DNA of 64,000 nt. Origin: Lateolabrax maculatus (Eukaryota > Chordata > Actinopteri > Acropomatiformes > Lateolabracidae). The stretch is taken from positions 13,423,001 to 13,487,000 of the forward strand of contig CM062219.1 in assembly GCA_031216445.1 (NCBI GenBank), read 5' to 3'. Positions 24,611 to 37,230 of the stretch are shown in pieces (positions within the stretch are counted from its first letter, which is position 1; each line of letters begins with the position of its first letter). The position numbers were made by a program, and so were the translations under genes. The notes under the pieces are model-generated. The model saw only the letters and a list, made by a program, of their open reading frames with translations, was not told the origin of the DNA and did no database searches.

Positions 24611-25479
24611 ACGAGGTATATGACAGAACTTATTCATACTGTAGAGTGCCCCTGAAACAGGTATGGCTATATACTGACTATATAGAAGCCTACAGTGATC
24701 CATGACAGAGAAGAGAAGGCCTTTTGGGTTTTACCAACAAGTCAAGGAGTCAGGAGTAAAGAAAAATTAAGATCTCAAACCGGTCTATAAGACAGCTTTG
24801 GAGTCTGTCTACAAGTTGAAGTATTTGAACACTAGATGGCAGCTTGACACAGAGCAGCCTTGTTTTCTGCAAGCCTTACAGCAAAGCTGAAATTCATTTA
24901 GTAACAATCACTGTAATTGCTGTTGTTTGGTGCTACTGATTGAAGCTGTGTTTACCTCCCTCTAGATTCTTATCAGGTTCGATTGTCCTAAGCCTCATTG
25001 GATTTCCAGATCTCTGTCTAGAATATTAAGCTTAGTTCAGCTTGTGTGTGTTTGTGCGTTTGTACGTGGGAATTTGGGCAACAAGACAGATGTCTGTTTT
25101 CAGTTTCAAAGGTTGTGATATGGTTTTAGGTTTCGTACCAAAGGAAATCAGTCAGAAATGCTATCCAACAGTTTTGTCTATTCCTTTATTGCTTTTCTTA
25201 GAAACGGGAGAAAATATTTGTTTAAATTAAGTTTAATTTTGTAGGTTCACAACTCTTACAGTCACGCTCTCTGACTTTGTACAGCAGATATACCACCTGC
25301 ATACAGTGCAGCGCATTTTATGTCTGTTGCTAGCACATGTTGGCCACCATTACCTTAAACCACTAAGTAAACCAGTAACTAGTAACACCAGGCTGAAGAG
25401 CAGTGTATTACTGCCCTCTCTGGTAGGTTTGGTCTGAAATGTGCTCTGTTGAACCTGGAACCACACCCAGCAGTGATGT
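24611..25479. other. Intergenic sequence
   Basis: I see no gene and no recognised repeat. Confidence 0.5.
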
Positions 25480-25760
25480 CACCGGATCCTGGAGTCCACC
25501 TGTACATCACTGCAGCATGGCGAGGTTAAATGAAACCACCGGAGGTCAGCGAAGACACGATTTTCAGGGGGTGTTACGTTACTCTTTGAGTTCATCTGTT
25601 GCAGGCATGTGAGAAAAAAGAGATGCCATGCATTTCTCTGCCACGGGCCTTTTTTTGTGTGCAGCACATGTTAGGAGAGAGGACTGAAGTAATTCACTTT
25701 CCTGTTTACAAAACAAACAGGAGATCCACTGATATTTAAAACATATGACAGTAGATTTAT
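25480..25760 (-). repeat. Dispersed repeat, copy 1 (inverted relative of 29060-29225)
   Basis: Read on the minus strand, 25590-25745 aligns by eye with the + strand of 29060-29225. Shared blocks include AAATATCAGTGGAT, CTCCTG..GTTTTGTAA, AATTACTTCAGTCCTC, AACATGTGCT.CACAC, GTGGCAGAGAAATGCATGG and CTCACATGCCT. The repeat probably extends towards 25480. The class is not identified, and no terminal repeats are evident. Confidence 0.75.
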
Positions 25761-28700
25761 CATCAAACCCCCCCCATCTCCAACAGCTAATAAATACCTG
25801 GTGTGCCAGCTGATTGCTCAGATCTATCACTGATGACATCATCCTTTGACATCATCAGCCCTAATTGATAAGGGAGCACTCAGCGGGCAAACCTGGGATA
25901 TATTAGCTGCGGATTCCAAAAACTGCAACTATTTTCAACAGTTGGGGAGTTGCCTCAGGTAGGGCCCTTAACAGGAGCATTTTGGACTATTATAGATATA
26001 TGGGATATATGAGAGCAGTTAGCAGGGACCAGGGCTGGATTAACCTGTTACAGAGCCTGCGGTAGTTCTAGCCCCATCATCCACCTGTGGCCTCCACGTT
26101 TTCATTTAATCCAGTGCACACACCAGACTAAAAGTGGCAACTTCATTATATTTTTCTTAGATCCCCAGAAACAAACCAGTGCTCGTATGCTGAGATGCTG
26201 ACAGTTAGTTTATTAAACAGAATTGATTTAGGAAAATCCACCATGTGTGCACAATATAATAAAGGTGTTAAAACTAGATTTGGATCCACGGGACTACCAG
26301 ACTGGGCAAAATTGAGACATCCTTAGGGATGCTTTCATAGGACCTCTAACCTGCAGACAAAATGAGAATCTGTCACAGTAATCATATGCTTTTTGGCTGT
26401 AACCAGCACTGAAGGCAGTATATATTCAGTTGTGCCTGGTCTGCTCTGAACCACTGGCACAATTATCCGAAAGGCCCCTCAGAATAATGGTAACAAGCAT
26501 AGTACAAAGTCTTGGGTCTTAGTTGGAAGCTGAAAATTTTCATTTCATAACTTTTAATATAGCCTCATTGTAAACTCTGAGAGGTTTGATAATGGAAACT
26601 GTAATGGCACATCGGGAAGGAAACCCTGGAGGGAAGGCGGTGCCTGAAGAACATAACAAAGAATTGATTTGCTTTTGTCTATCAGCACTCATGTGGGTGT
26701 ATTTCATTAGAAGGGGAATTGCTTACAATTTAAAATATTATGGGTTTTAGGACTTCACAGAAATGACAGTGCTGAGAATTTGCACTTGTTCCAGTCAACA
26801 AGTCCAGATATGAGTTTTCATTTGTGCCAATTCAAAATCAGCACATGAGTAAATGAAAAGTCACGGGGGTTGTTTGCAAAAATAGATTATTGTGGAGAGA
26901 TATCATTACTATGCAGATAATGATGCAGACAATACAGACTTTAACCTTCCAAAACAGAATATTGCAGAATATAATTGTATGTACGACTCACTGTCATCGC
27001 TGAAGAATGCTTCGAACAGTGTCTGACATAGGCTGTTTACTTTTATTTCTGTTCCTTTCATTTTAATTGGCTCACCATCTTGTCCCTTTTTATTTTTGTC
27101 CAGTGCTGTTTTGTTAACTTATTATTCTCTGTCCTTCTCTTGTCCTTGGCATTTATTGAGGATATTTACATGCAATTTCTTGAAAAATGGATGCTGTGTA
27201 ATTTTTTGTCCCTACCTTTGATCTTTAGCTCTACTCTGGCAGATTTATTTTAGAAAAGTGGAAGGCAACAACTTCTTTTTACAAAGAAAAATAGCAGGTA
27301 AAAATATATTTTGAAGCCCATAAGAGAATCTCATTAATACTTTAAGACTGAGAGATAGCCTTATATTTAATGCAGTGAGAGTAACAAGCAAATAAAACAT
27401 GGACTCACACTCCTGTACTGCCTTATATCTCCACCTGCCATGCATACTTCTCCCCCTAAGGTCTCAGAGGGATCAAAGCCTATTGATAATGTTCATTTTA
27501 TGCTGTCATATCTATTTTCTGCTACTATTATTATCCCCTTCTCTGGTTGTCACTTATTTTCATCTCTGCTTTCTCATCTTGCATTCATTTTGCTCATAGC
27601 TGTTTGCTGCTGCCATGCTCAATGTGCACATCAACACACACACACACTATTTTATCCTCATTTTTCTTAAAAAAAAAAAAAAAAAAAGAGAGCACCAAAG
27701 AGAGACAGAAGAAAAACAAAACATATGAGAAAAAATCACATGATATGTGAGCTTAAAACAGATCTCAGGTAAGCAGGTAAGGATGATCGAGGTAGTGGAT
27801 GAAGGGCAAGAAATATTTCTGTATTCGGACCTGTTGGTGGCAGTGTTGATGCTTACAAATCAGTGAGCAGTTGTACTTTGGTGAACCCTTACCACACACG
27901 TGTCCCCCCTGATAAATGATAAAGACAGCAGTGCAGCCCAAGGCCAAATGGAGGCTTTAAGCCGAATTTGATTTGGAGTTTGAAAATCTTTTTATTTCAT
28001 GGTGGTGAATCCACAATTTGATTTGTCACTGTAGTATACAATGAAATATACAGTAAGTGATGTTATGTCTTGTTTAAGGAAAATAAATCATACCTAACAT
28101 GCACCAAAGGTTTTGCTGATCAAATCAGAATTTAAAGATTTTACTTGTCTATAATTTATTATATAGTCCATTTCACCTGCATCATTATTACATATTCAAA
28201 TATTGTCAAAACAGTCCCACCAAATGTGCTGATATGTTCCATTTACTTCCCATGCACACACACACTACACATTCTTACTATATCTACTACTAGATGGACT
28301 GACGGGAGTTTTCCTGGTGGGCCAGTCACCCTGTGGGTCCGCAGCGAGTCTAGCAACACTGATAAGAATAGACGAAATGAAAAAAAAGTCCTGTGCTGTT
28401 CAATCCTGCTGTAGTCTGTCTCCATCCAGGTGTGTGTGGGGAAGAGTTGTAAAAACATTACATCTCGTGAGACTGCCTTTCTCTCTCTCTCTGCCAGCCT
28501 CTGCCTCTCATACACCAAACTGATTTAAACTGGACTGAATGTGTTGGTGTCTGAGTCTGCCGTACAAATGAACTTTGCGCTGCCTTTTTGTTACTCTTGA
28601 AATAACCGAATTACAAGCTGAAATACATAAGGAACATACACAAAAGGCTGAATATGGGGACAGTCATGGTTTATCAGCTTTCATTATCAGTTCGGAGTTA

Positions 28701-28944
28701 GCCTGTTGCAATTGGTCACTTCATGAATGGCTATCACTTGCATTGGTAGAAACTTTTTTTAATAAACACACTAATGTGTGACTTAGTGACTGTTTCTCAT
28801 TTCTCCCTCCGGAGACTTTGCATCATTAACAACTACCCATAACACCTGTTGTAACGGCAGAAAGCCATAAAGCCTAATGCAACACCTATTCAGCTTTAAC
28901 CAACACAAGATGGACTAAGAATCTACAGCCATGTTATCGGCTTT
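25761..28944. other. Intergenic sequence
   Basis: No gene seen. It contains a CCCCCC run (25768-25774) and a poly(A) run (27669-27687) next to a purine-rich stretch. The rest is AT-rich with no recognised element. Confidence 0.5.
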
Positions 28945-29400
28945 TTGAGGCTGTACAAAATGCTAAAGTCAGCATACAAACATCCTCACAATGCTAACAA
29001 ACCTGGTATGTATTAGATGCTGGGGTGTGGTAGGATGGGGTGGGGGTAAATCTACACTTTCTTAAATATCAGTGGATATCAGTGGATCTCCTGCTGTTTT
29101 GTAATCAGGGAATGTAATTACTTCAGTCCTCACTCCTTAACATGTGCTACACACAAAAAGCCTGTGGCAGAGAAATGCATGGTATCTTTTCTCACATGCC
29201 TACAATAGATGAACTTAAACTTCAGGAGCCGGTGATATAACTGTTGGTGTCATTAACTCAAGTTTTGGAAAAATTACCACATTTTGACCTGATAAAGGAG
29301 CTTGATGAAAAGTCAAGGGGTCACCAAAATCAGTGAGATTCATTTCACATAAATTTGCTACATAAATAAAGTCACTCATCATAAGTCACCCCACACCAAG
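28945..29400 (+). mobile_element. Non-LTR retrotransposon (L2-like) fragment, interrupted by another repeat
   Basis: 28945-29015 carries the AATGCTAA.GTCAGCAT/CTCACAATGCTAAC pattern. 29255-29400 carries TTTTGACCTGAT...GATGAAAAGTCAAGGGGTCACCAAA. Both belong, in this order, to the 3' part of a LINE family common in teleosts. The sequence between them (29060-29225) is homologous to the repeat at 25590-25745 and looks inserted. The other members of the LINE family here are at 34793-35090 (minus) and 57365-57518 (+). Confidence 0.55.
29060..29225 (+). repeat. Dispersed repeat, copy 2 (inverted relative of 25590-25745)
   Basis: See the copy at 25480-25760. The two copies are in opposite orientation about 3.3 kb apart. 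This copy sits between two parts of an L2-like LINE fragment. It also carries a small local duplication (atcagtggatatcagtggat). Confidence 0.75.
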
Positions 29401-31237
29401 GGTGACCCTGAAGGGAGGAGAACTGGGACAAAGCCTAAAACATATTGGGAAGGCTGGTATAGTACAGTAAATGAGTACTCATCCTTGAATGTATTTTTAA
29501 CACACTGTTATACCCATTCAATTTGTTTTTTTGCACAACCCCAGACATTTTACAGGACTTTAATTTGTAAGAAAATTATTTCCAGAAGAATATAAGACAA
29601 ACGTCCAAGGACCTCTTCTACTGTATGGACCACACAGAGGAAATCACAGGGTTTTTCCTTTGATGACAGACAGAACTTATATCAAAAGTCATTAGAAGAA
29701 GCAACAGTTGAGGGCAACACAAAACAAACTGCCATTACCGTCTCATTTAATGGCCTGGAGCTGTTTACCGACTGAAGAGCTAAAATAGAATTAATAAAGC
29801 ATCTTGTACCTCTTCCAAGTATAAACCGGTAAGTAAACACAATTTGAATGCAAATTCCTTGGCTGGTGACCACCTGCTAATCAACAATAATTCCACCATC
29901 CTATTACATTTGGTATATCAATGAAAAAAAGGGTTTATTTTGCATTTATTGTTGCTGTGATTTATTCTGTAATATTTGTTCTTTTGTTTTTGTATGTTTC
30001 TAGCTGTGGTCTTGTGCTTTACGTACTGAAAAGGTACCTAACGTTGAGGCTTCAACATCAGTACAACAGGAAATCAGACTTCAAAGCATGCTGGCTCAGG
30101 TTTTTGCCTTTCAATACCAATGTGTGGTACTCAACTTAGACAATTAAATGAGCTGGCATGAATGTACGCACACTATCGTGCCTATTATAGGGATAAATGC
30201 GCACACACAGACACACACGTCTTTTTTTTCTGTGGTAAGTGTCATTAGTGACGAAAGCAGGAGCTGATTCACAGTAACAAACTGATGCTAATACAGTAGT
30301 CAAGCCAATTAGCTGACTCTCTTGATTACATTCTTCTAATGAACATTCAAAAATATGTTGTCAAGCTGTGTCTGGCCAAGCTGTTTATGTAACTATTATG
30401 TTATATTTAATAAGCTATGAATAGACACTGAGCTTTGGTATTTATTTCATTAGAGAGTCTCCCAGGCTGAATGGCATGAAATTCATTTATTATGAAACCA
30501 AAGTCTGCAGAGGATTGTCTGGAAGACAGACTCAAAACAATTTCCGTACAAGCCACAAATGTATACAAAGAACATCTGACTGTGACAAAAAAAGACAAAA
30601 TAAATCACACCGCAGAGTCAGTTGTGATTGGGAAAATGTTGCCAAACCGATGTTTTTGCAATTGTAATGATTGATTGATCTGCAGATTGACTCTGTCCCA
30701 CCTGTTGCTCCCAGGGAGTCTTTCAGATTTAATGACAGGAAACATTATTATTACAGAAGCAATGTATGCAGACATCTGCATCATAGAGCTAACAAAGGAA
30801 TCATCTAACTCAGGCTTGACTTGCTCTTCACTGTAACTTTAATATTTGAGAATAATTAATGACCAACAGCTCATATCCCGATATAGGTCTTTTCATATCC
30901 AGATAACGATACATATCTCAATATAGCACAATTTCTGTGAATTAAATGAATAGTTTATATAAAGTTATCACGTGGAAAGGCCTATTTCTTATTCTTAATG
31001 CTGTTCGCTCGTTCCAGGACTGGGCTCCCGATCCAGTGGCTGGTCAGAGTCCTTCGCCTGTTTGGACTTACCTCTTTCTGTGTCCCGTGCTACGCAGGAG
31101 AACGCAAAGACCTCTCTTATGAAGGCTAGCTGTATCTAATATATTTAAATACATTTATAGTATGTCCACTTACTTTTTCTTCTTTTAATGTGTCAGTGCT
31201 CTAAGTACATTGCTGGATCCCGGCTGAAAGACCTTTA
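29401..31237. other. Intergenic sequence
   Basis: No gene seen. 30860-30990 contains a CCCGATATAGGTC...CGATA.ATATCTC.ATATAGCACA block that I recall as a short, probably MITE-derived, fish repeat. The rest is unrecognised. Confidence 0.45.
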
Positions 31238-31465
31238 AAGGCATGGCCGGCCCAACCTATAAGTGAACCAAGCGCCCACTAAGGGCCCTCACGGCCACCA
31301 GAGGGCCCCCAATAGTACTTGAAATGTCCCGAAAGAGAGCTTGAAATTTTTTGTTTTTGTGATATATTATAATGGTCATCATACAAAAATTCAATATTAT
31401 CAGCAAGTTGCCCAATACTACTGGTTTAATCAATTCTCACTGCCTCTGTAGGGTCGGCCCTGTGT
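31238..31465 (+). mobile_element. Possible MITE with GGCC-rich ends
   Basis: The left end, CATGGCCGGCCCAACCT, and the reverse complement of the right end, CACAGGGCCGACCCTAC, are imperfect inverted repeats about 220 bp apart. The interior includes GCGCCCACTAAGGGCCC and CCAGAGGGCCCCC. No coding capacity. The ends are short and mismatched, so the call is tentative. Confidence 0.4.
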
Positions 31466-31689
31466 ACGGGGTTTATAGTGCAACTTCATTTTTAGCATCA
31501 CTATTCCTGTCACCATGGCGATGGGACTGGTTAGAGATCTGGGCCTTGTTCAATGTCATGCTTTGACTATGTTACCATCATCCTGCTCCCTCTGGAAGTG
31601 TTTTGTCTCTGTGCTTATACCAACTACAGATGACAGTATCCTCCTTTTCTTCTTCTTCTTTCTCCTGTGGGTGTGTATATTCAAGTCAG

Positions 31690-31855
31690 TTCAAGTCAAG
31701 TCAATTATATTCATATAGCGCCAGATCATAACAAAAATTATCTCAAGACACTTTTCACATAGAGTAGGTGTAGAACATGCTCTTTAAAATATTATTTACA
31801 GCGATCCAACAATTCCCACCGTGAGCAAGCACTTGGCAACAGTGGCGAGTAATGC
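31690..31855 (+). mobile_element. Dispersed teleost repeat (ATATAGCGCCA..ATCATAACA family)
   Basis: Contains, in order, CAAGTCAATTATATTCATAT, AGCGCCAGATCATAACA, AAATTATCTCAAGACACTTT, CACATAGAGTAGGT, CTCTTTAAAATATTATTTAC, CAACAATTCCCAC and GAGCAAGCACTTGGCAACAG. This ordered set is a very common interspersed repeat in fish genomes. No coding capacity. Confidence 0.7.
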
Positions 31856-34694
31856 TTTTTGTGTACATGTGTCTTCATGTGTACACACATACATACCTAC
31901 ATGAGGTTTGGGATAAGCTGCTTAACTTGACTGTGAGACAAACCCCACTTCAAAATCAGTAGTCAAAGTTGAAACCCTTAGAAAACTACATTGATAATAG
32001 GGAAAGAGCCTCTACACTGACTGCATATATTTATTTTTTGAGTAAAAAATCAACAAGACAATAAAACAGGATTTGTTTCTTTGAGAGAGGCCTTGGTGAC
32101 AGACAGGAAAATTACAAGTTTCCCTGTTTTGAGACTGAAATAAAGTCAGAGGAATAGGAAACAAGAAACACAACTTCTGGACAATCCTCCAAGCAAATGA
32201 CAAAATAACTGCAGTATTGTCAGTGTTGACCACTGCGATTTATTGATAATAATTCACTTCTGACTACATGCTCTTTAGGAGCCATGCTTCCAAATTGAGC
32301 TACACTACCCTATTGAGTTATTTAAGGACAACAGAGCAGGGGAAGTGAATCAGCCCCACTTGTCTTTTTAAGAGCCCTACATCTCTTTTAAATTTTTATT
32401 ATCCAATTTAGAGCACAGTAATGCTGGTCCCGTTGGGGTTACAACTAAAATAGTAAAGAGAATTTGCAGAAAAATCTTGGCAGGAAATAATTTGCAGCCC
32501 TGAAAAAACTTTCTTTGTCTGTGGGGAGGTAAAATATGTGTTGAAAGTAAATATAGACAGCCTTATGATATACATTTCATTTTCTGTAGCTTTTCAGTGT
32601 GTGCATTACAACAATACTGTATAACTATGATTGTTAGATATATTATAAAGTATATAGAAGGTTACAGGTTCTTTTGTAGTCCGGATAAGGTGTTTCCAAT
32701 CAAGACCTCCTCTGTGGCCACTGATATTGACTGACACTATACAATAGCTTTCACAAATTCCTATTCACATTGCATGTACAATCACAACCTAGGTGGTCTA
32801 AAAGCCATTAACATACTTGACAGACTGATAGCAAGCTAAACAGGCTTTCGTATTTTCTTTGATATTCTTGGCTGGTTCTCCGCTTGGTGCTGACTACCCG
32901 CCTTCATCAGCTCTGCAGGAAACAATAGGCTATAAGCAGTGACAACAGCAATCCAATCCGCACTGCTGTTATTCAAGGGGAGCATAATCACAGAGTGTGA
33001 ACTCTTTCATGAAAGTCACTTTCTCGCTGTCTGCCTGTCTTGGTGTCTCTCAAACACATATAGACATGTTAGTTGCTTCCATTCTCTGCATCAATACCTG
33101 TGTTGTTGGCTTGATGCAGGTCAGTAGAAGGCATGGAAAGGCTGTGAAATCAAATACAACTGAATGTCTGAATAAATGTGAGGAATTGTCACTGAGTGCA
33201 TCTATTTTCTTCAAAAGTCCCCTGCAGTATAGTTAAGTTGTTTATGAGTCAGGGAGCCAGGCAGGCAGACTATTCAGCTATAAAGTGTGCCCAGCAAATG
33301 TAATTTCAGAATTGCTTGAAACCATTAAAAGGACAGATGTATTAAAAAATGAATATTTGATTATTAACAGTCTTCCATAGTTCATACTCACAGTATGCTA
33401 GAGTTTTAAATACTGTACATTGTAGGTTTTTATTCCACACAGCTAATAAAAAGCATGGAAAAGTATGGAAACTAAAAAAGGGAAACAACTTTGAGATTAT
33501 TGTTGACATAAAACAAAGGTAAACACTGGTGTTTAAGATAAAAAAGCTCAGATGACTAACAAATGACTCTTGAGTTACGCCAGTTTTTTTTTTTTTTGCT
33601 TTTTTTTTGACAGACAGCTAACTAAATGAACAATTCTTCATCCCACTTCATGTCCTCACCAACTGTACTTTCATTACTTTTTGGGGAGAGTGAAAGCAAT
33701 AGACCAAAAAAGCTACCTCACTACCTACTGTAGCCAACTGTGTGTTGCACTGATGGTTACACTTCTTTGTTTCTTTTTCACTGATTTTATGGCAGCTGCT
33801 ACATGTAGGCTAAACGCACTGACAGCATGTTTTTCTCACCAACCAAATCGGACAATTAGATGTACTGTAGGTTGTAGACTACAAGGCTTAATTACGTACA
33901 GTGTTAAAGAACAGGTTTTCATGTCTGTCTTAAAACAATATCTATATGCCCACATGTAAATTGAAACAATTACATATTGTTTGCTGTAATCATTCCTCCT
34001 GTTTATGATGGCTATTAAAAAAAAGTTGCTTCCTAATATGCTTCAAATGTAAGAGATGGGGGAAAAAAGCCACAGTCCCTGTTCCATGCAAAAATATATT
34101 TGCAAATATATGAAGTTATAATATATAAGCAGTCTAAGTTAATCATGTGGGTATCTTCTAAAGTTACATTCTTATTAGTACAACATTTCCCCTGTTTTTC
34201 CAGGCCAGTGTTTCCTTGCTGAGCTGTGGTGTAGGCATAGTAACACAAAGAGGGAATTTCATACTAATAAGACTATAACATTGGAAGTTACTCACTTGAT
34301 TTGAGAGGAAAGGTTAAATTAAGTTCAAATGCAGTTTTTACCATACAGTGGCACTTGAGCTGCAACTGAGGTAACAGACCCTTTATCTTTTTCAATCCTT
34401 AATCAATGTTTTATGATATGTCTGTAAACAGTTCAATGAAGTTCTGGTGATGGTGTATCAAGTTGGGGGGTTTGTGAAGTGACCATATGGTCTGAGTGGA
34501 AGGTAAATAAATATACTTAAACCATGACCGTGACTGACTGCAAATCCCTACACTGGCCAGCCAATGGCAGGAGAGAGGGAAGGAGAAGCTAGAGCTCACA
34601 GAGCCTGAAGAGCAAACCAGCCCATTTTACACACATTTCACCTATAGTGGGGCAATGTATAGTATAATCTATATCAATCAACATCATACAGTAT
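31856..34694. other. Intergenic sequence
   Basis: No gene and no recognised transposon. Two T runs with a short spacer occur at 33582-33608. The rest is AT-rich. Confidence 0.5.
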
Positions 34695-34792
34695 ATGAAT
34701 CCAGTCGGAAACATAAGGCAGGGGTCAAAACTGGGAAGGCAGTCCAAACAGGCAGAAAATCCAAAGTCCAAAAAGATCAGGAAAGGTCAAAA
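34695..34792 (-). repeat. Fragment of a dispersed repeat
   Basis: The AGGCAGGGGTCAAAAC..GGGAAGGCAGTCCAAACAGG block followed by short AAAGTCCAAAA-type motifs resembles part of a fish interspersed repeat. It abuts the LINE fragment at 34793. Low certainty. Confidence 0.35.
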
Positions 34793-35090
34793 GGTTGGGC
34801 CACCACGTTGGACCAGACTGAAAACTGTTGGATGGATTGCTATTAAATGTCCCACAAGCATTCATGGTTCCCAGATGATGAATCCTAAAGACCATGGTGA
34901 TTTCCTCATTTTAACTAGCGCCATCATCAGGTCAAAATGTCCATTTGCCCAATACTTTGGTTAATGATCAAATACCTGCAAAACTAATAACATTCCCATC
35001 AGCCTCAGCTGTACTTTGTGTTTAGTGCTATCATGTGTTAGCAGACATGGCTGTAGGCTGTAAGGCCATGTTTAGCGTTGCCTAATGATT
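34793..35090 (-). mobile_element. Non-LTR retrotransposon (L2-like) 3' fragment
   Basis: On the minus strand this carries the same LINE family signature as 29255-29400 and 57365-57518. It has a CCATGAATG-type motif, a stretch of the form GGTGATTTCCTCATTTTAAC in the plus orientation, and, further 5' in the element, CAGCCTCAGCTGTACTTTG and GTGTTTAGTGCTA. Clearly diverged and truncated. No reading frame remains. Confidence 0.6.
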
Positions 35091-36549
35091 AAAAAATATA
35101 TAAGAAATAAAATGTTTGTTTGATAAAGCGTGTGGCTCACTGAAACATCATTACAGCTCTAACTAGCGGCAACCATATTGCTGAGAATGTGAAACTTAAA
35201 TTGCACAACGTATATGTACATATGGTTGTACACGTACACAGCGAATTAAATTAGTGTTTTGAGTTCTGATGGATGAGGACAATTCAAACAAGCTCGTCTT
35301 GTCACTGATATCATTGCCAAAAGAGCAGATGCTGGATGGCCATGCATTTTCCTCTTCACTTTGAAAAACACCAAAACCAAGCAGAGGAGTAAGTAGCAGG
35401 GAGCAGACACTGCATCACTCCTCACAGATGGCTGTCTGATTCTGATACATTGATGGAAGACAGGCTGTCATTTTGTGTTTTGTGTTTATCATCATTAGGT
35501 GAATTGACAAGGCCCAAGAATTGTTTTTGTTTCCCCGCTCTTTTCCCAACACATACTAGAATTTGCTGACTTTTGGCAGACATGCTTCGTCGCTGTCCCC
35601 TCAATCTGCTTGTCATGTTAGTAGACACAGAGGAAATTCATGAGTTGCTGCGCTGCTAAACAGGCACCAGAGATCTAGAGGACATATTGTGTCAATTGTA
35701 AGCTACCTTATGAGTAATTAATGTGAAATAAATAAGCTTGTCTCCTCTCTTCTCACCCTGAAAAGAAAATTGACAGAAGAAGTGCAAAAGAGCACAAGAA
35801 AACTATTCAACTGTAAAACAGCAGCCTCCCCTATCCCCACCTCTCCTGGGGATTCTTTATCTGTGCTCTGAAGGGGAATTGTCTAATGTCAGCAGCTGAG
35901 ATAAATACCACTATTATCAAAGACTCTCAGTGCTCCCTTTTACTTCCCTGGAGGTGTGTAAGTGTAAGTGTTTCTCTACCACTGTCAAGATTTTGCACTT
36001 TTGATGAATTTGAGGTTTTTACCACCAAGTATTTGTCAGACTGCATACAAGTGTTGGTTTATTTCCATCTAAATACTTAGGTGGCTGTTGGGGATTCTCA
36101 CTAAGTACTATACAGTAAAATGTTAGAATGCATATGCATACTATATGGAGGTGATTAATGCAATATTAAGAACACACTTATGTGTTTCAGAGTTACACAT
36201 TTATTGCACTTGCCAGTAGGAGGCAGAATAAGCTTGGCACATTACTGCAATCCAAATAGAAAAAAGACCAGTGGCAGTTGATAGATTGAACCCTTGATTT
36301 GTTATGGAAGTATGTGCCCGGTGCTGCTGTTTTCATATATGTACATATATGTATGTATATATATATATATATATCTTACGGTATATGTTTTGTTAAGTCT
36401 TGCCAGTGAAATAATAAAAGTTTTTCTACACAACTAATCATGTTGCAGTCTGAATGGTGTAACCCAGAGTAATTATAGTTATAAATGCACTTTAATTGCA
36501 CATTTGTCACAATAGCTTTGACCATGTACACTAATGCATCTAAGTATGC
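35091..36549. other. Intergenic sequence
   Basis: No gene seen. A TATG/TA-rich microsatellite lies at about 36338-36376. Confidence 0.5.
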
Positions 36550-37230
36550 ATGCATTCCCACGCACCCAACTTCACCGACACTTGACCTCCATGGAAAATT
36601 TGAGCCTCATAGGTTGAAAATCGCGGTTGCTATAGGGTGGGCACAGCTACAGTCCACAACAACCGGTTCATAAGGTATGGAAGCAGGTGTGGATAAAATA
36701 TAAGGGTGGAAACAGGAACTCTTTGCTCTCATCATCATCATTGAGTCCCACAAGTGTCTACAAGAAATGGTTCAAGAGTTATGCAAGGGGGTGTGGTATA
36801 GTTAGCCGTATATAACTGTCACAAATGAACCAGACTGTGTGTGTAAGTGTATGTTTAACCACGTTATGATAATCCGTTCAGAAGTTATGCACCTTTTTGT
36901 TATAAATCTGCCACACACCCTTTTCGTGAGCAGCTGTCCTTTGGCTCAGGACCGACACTTCCACAAAATCTTGTGCAAGTCTGTGAATCCTTTTGGAAGT
37001 TATGCGCCTCTTTGAGACTCCACTTCTGCTACCACGCCCCCTTTAAGCCAATTAGCATGAACACAAACACACACCTTCACACACACTTACTTGACCTCCA
37101 TACCAAATTTCAGACTTTGAGGGCAAAAAATATCCTCAGTAGTGTGGGGAAACTTCTGCGGACTGACTGACTGACCAACCAATCGACTGAGCGACCTATA
37201 GAGCTGCTGGTTGCAGCTAATAATGTCTGA
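36550..37230 (+). mobile_element. Non-LTR retrotransposon-like repeat ending in (ACTG)n and CTGCTGGTTGCAGCTAA
   Basis: Two similar internal blocks (CTTGACCTCCATGGAAAATT at about 36582 and CTTGACCTCCATACCAAATT at about 37091) and repeated 'aagttatgc' phrases suggest an internally repetitive element. The right end has a GACTGACTGACC run and GAGCTGCTGGTTGCAGCTAA (about 37201-37220), the form typical of 3' ends of fish LINE/SINE families. Diverged. No transposition protein seen. Confidence 0.5.
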
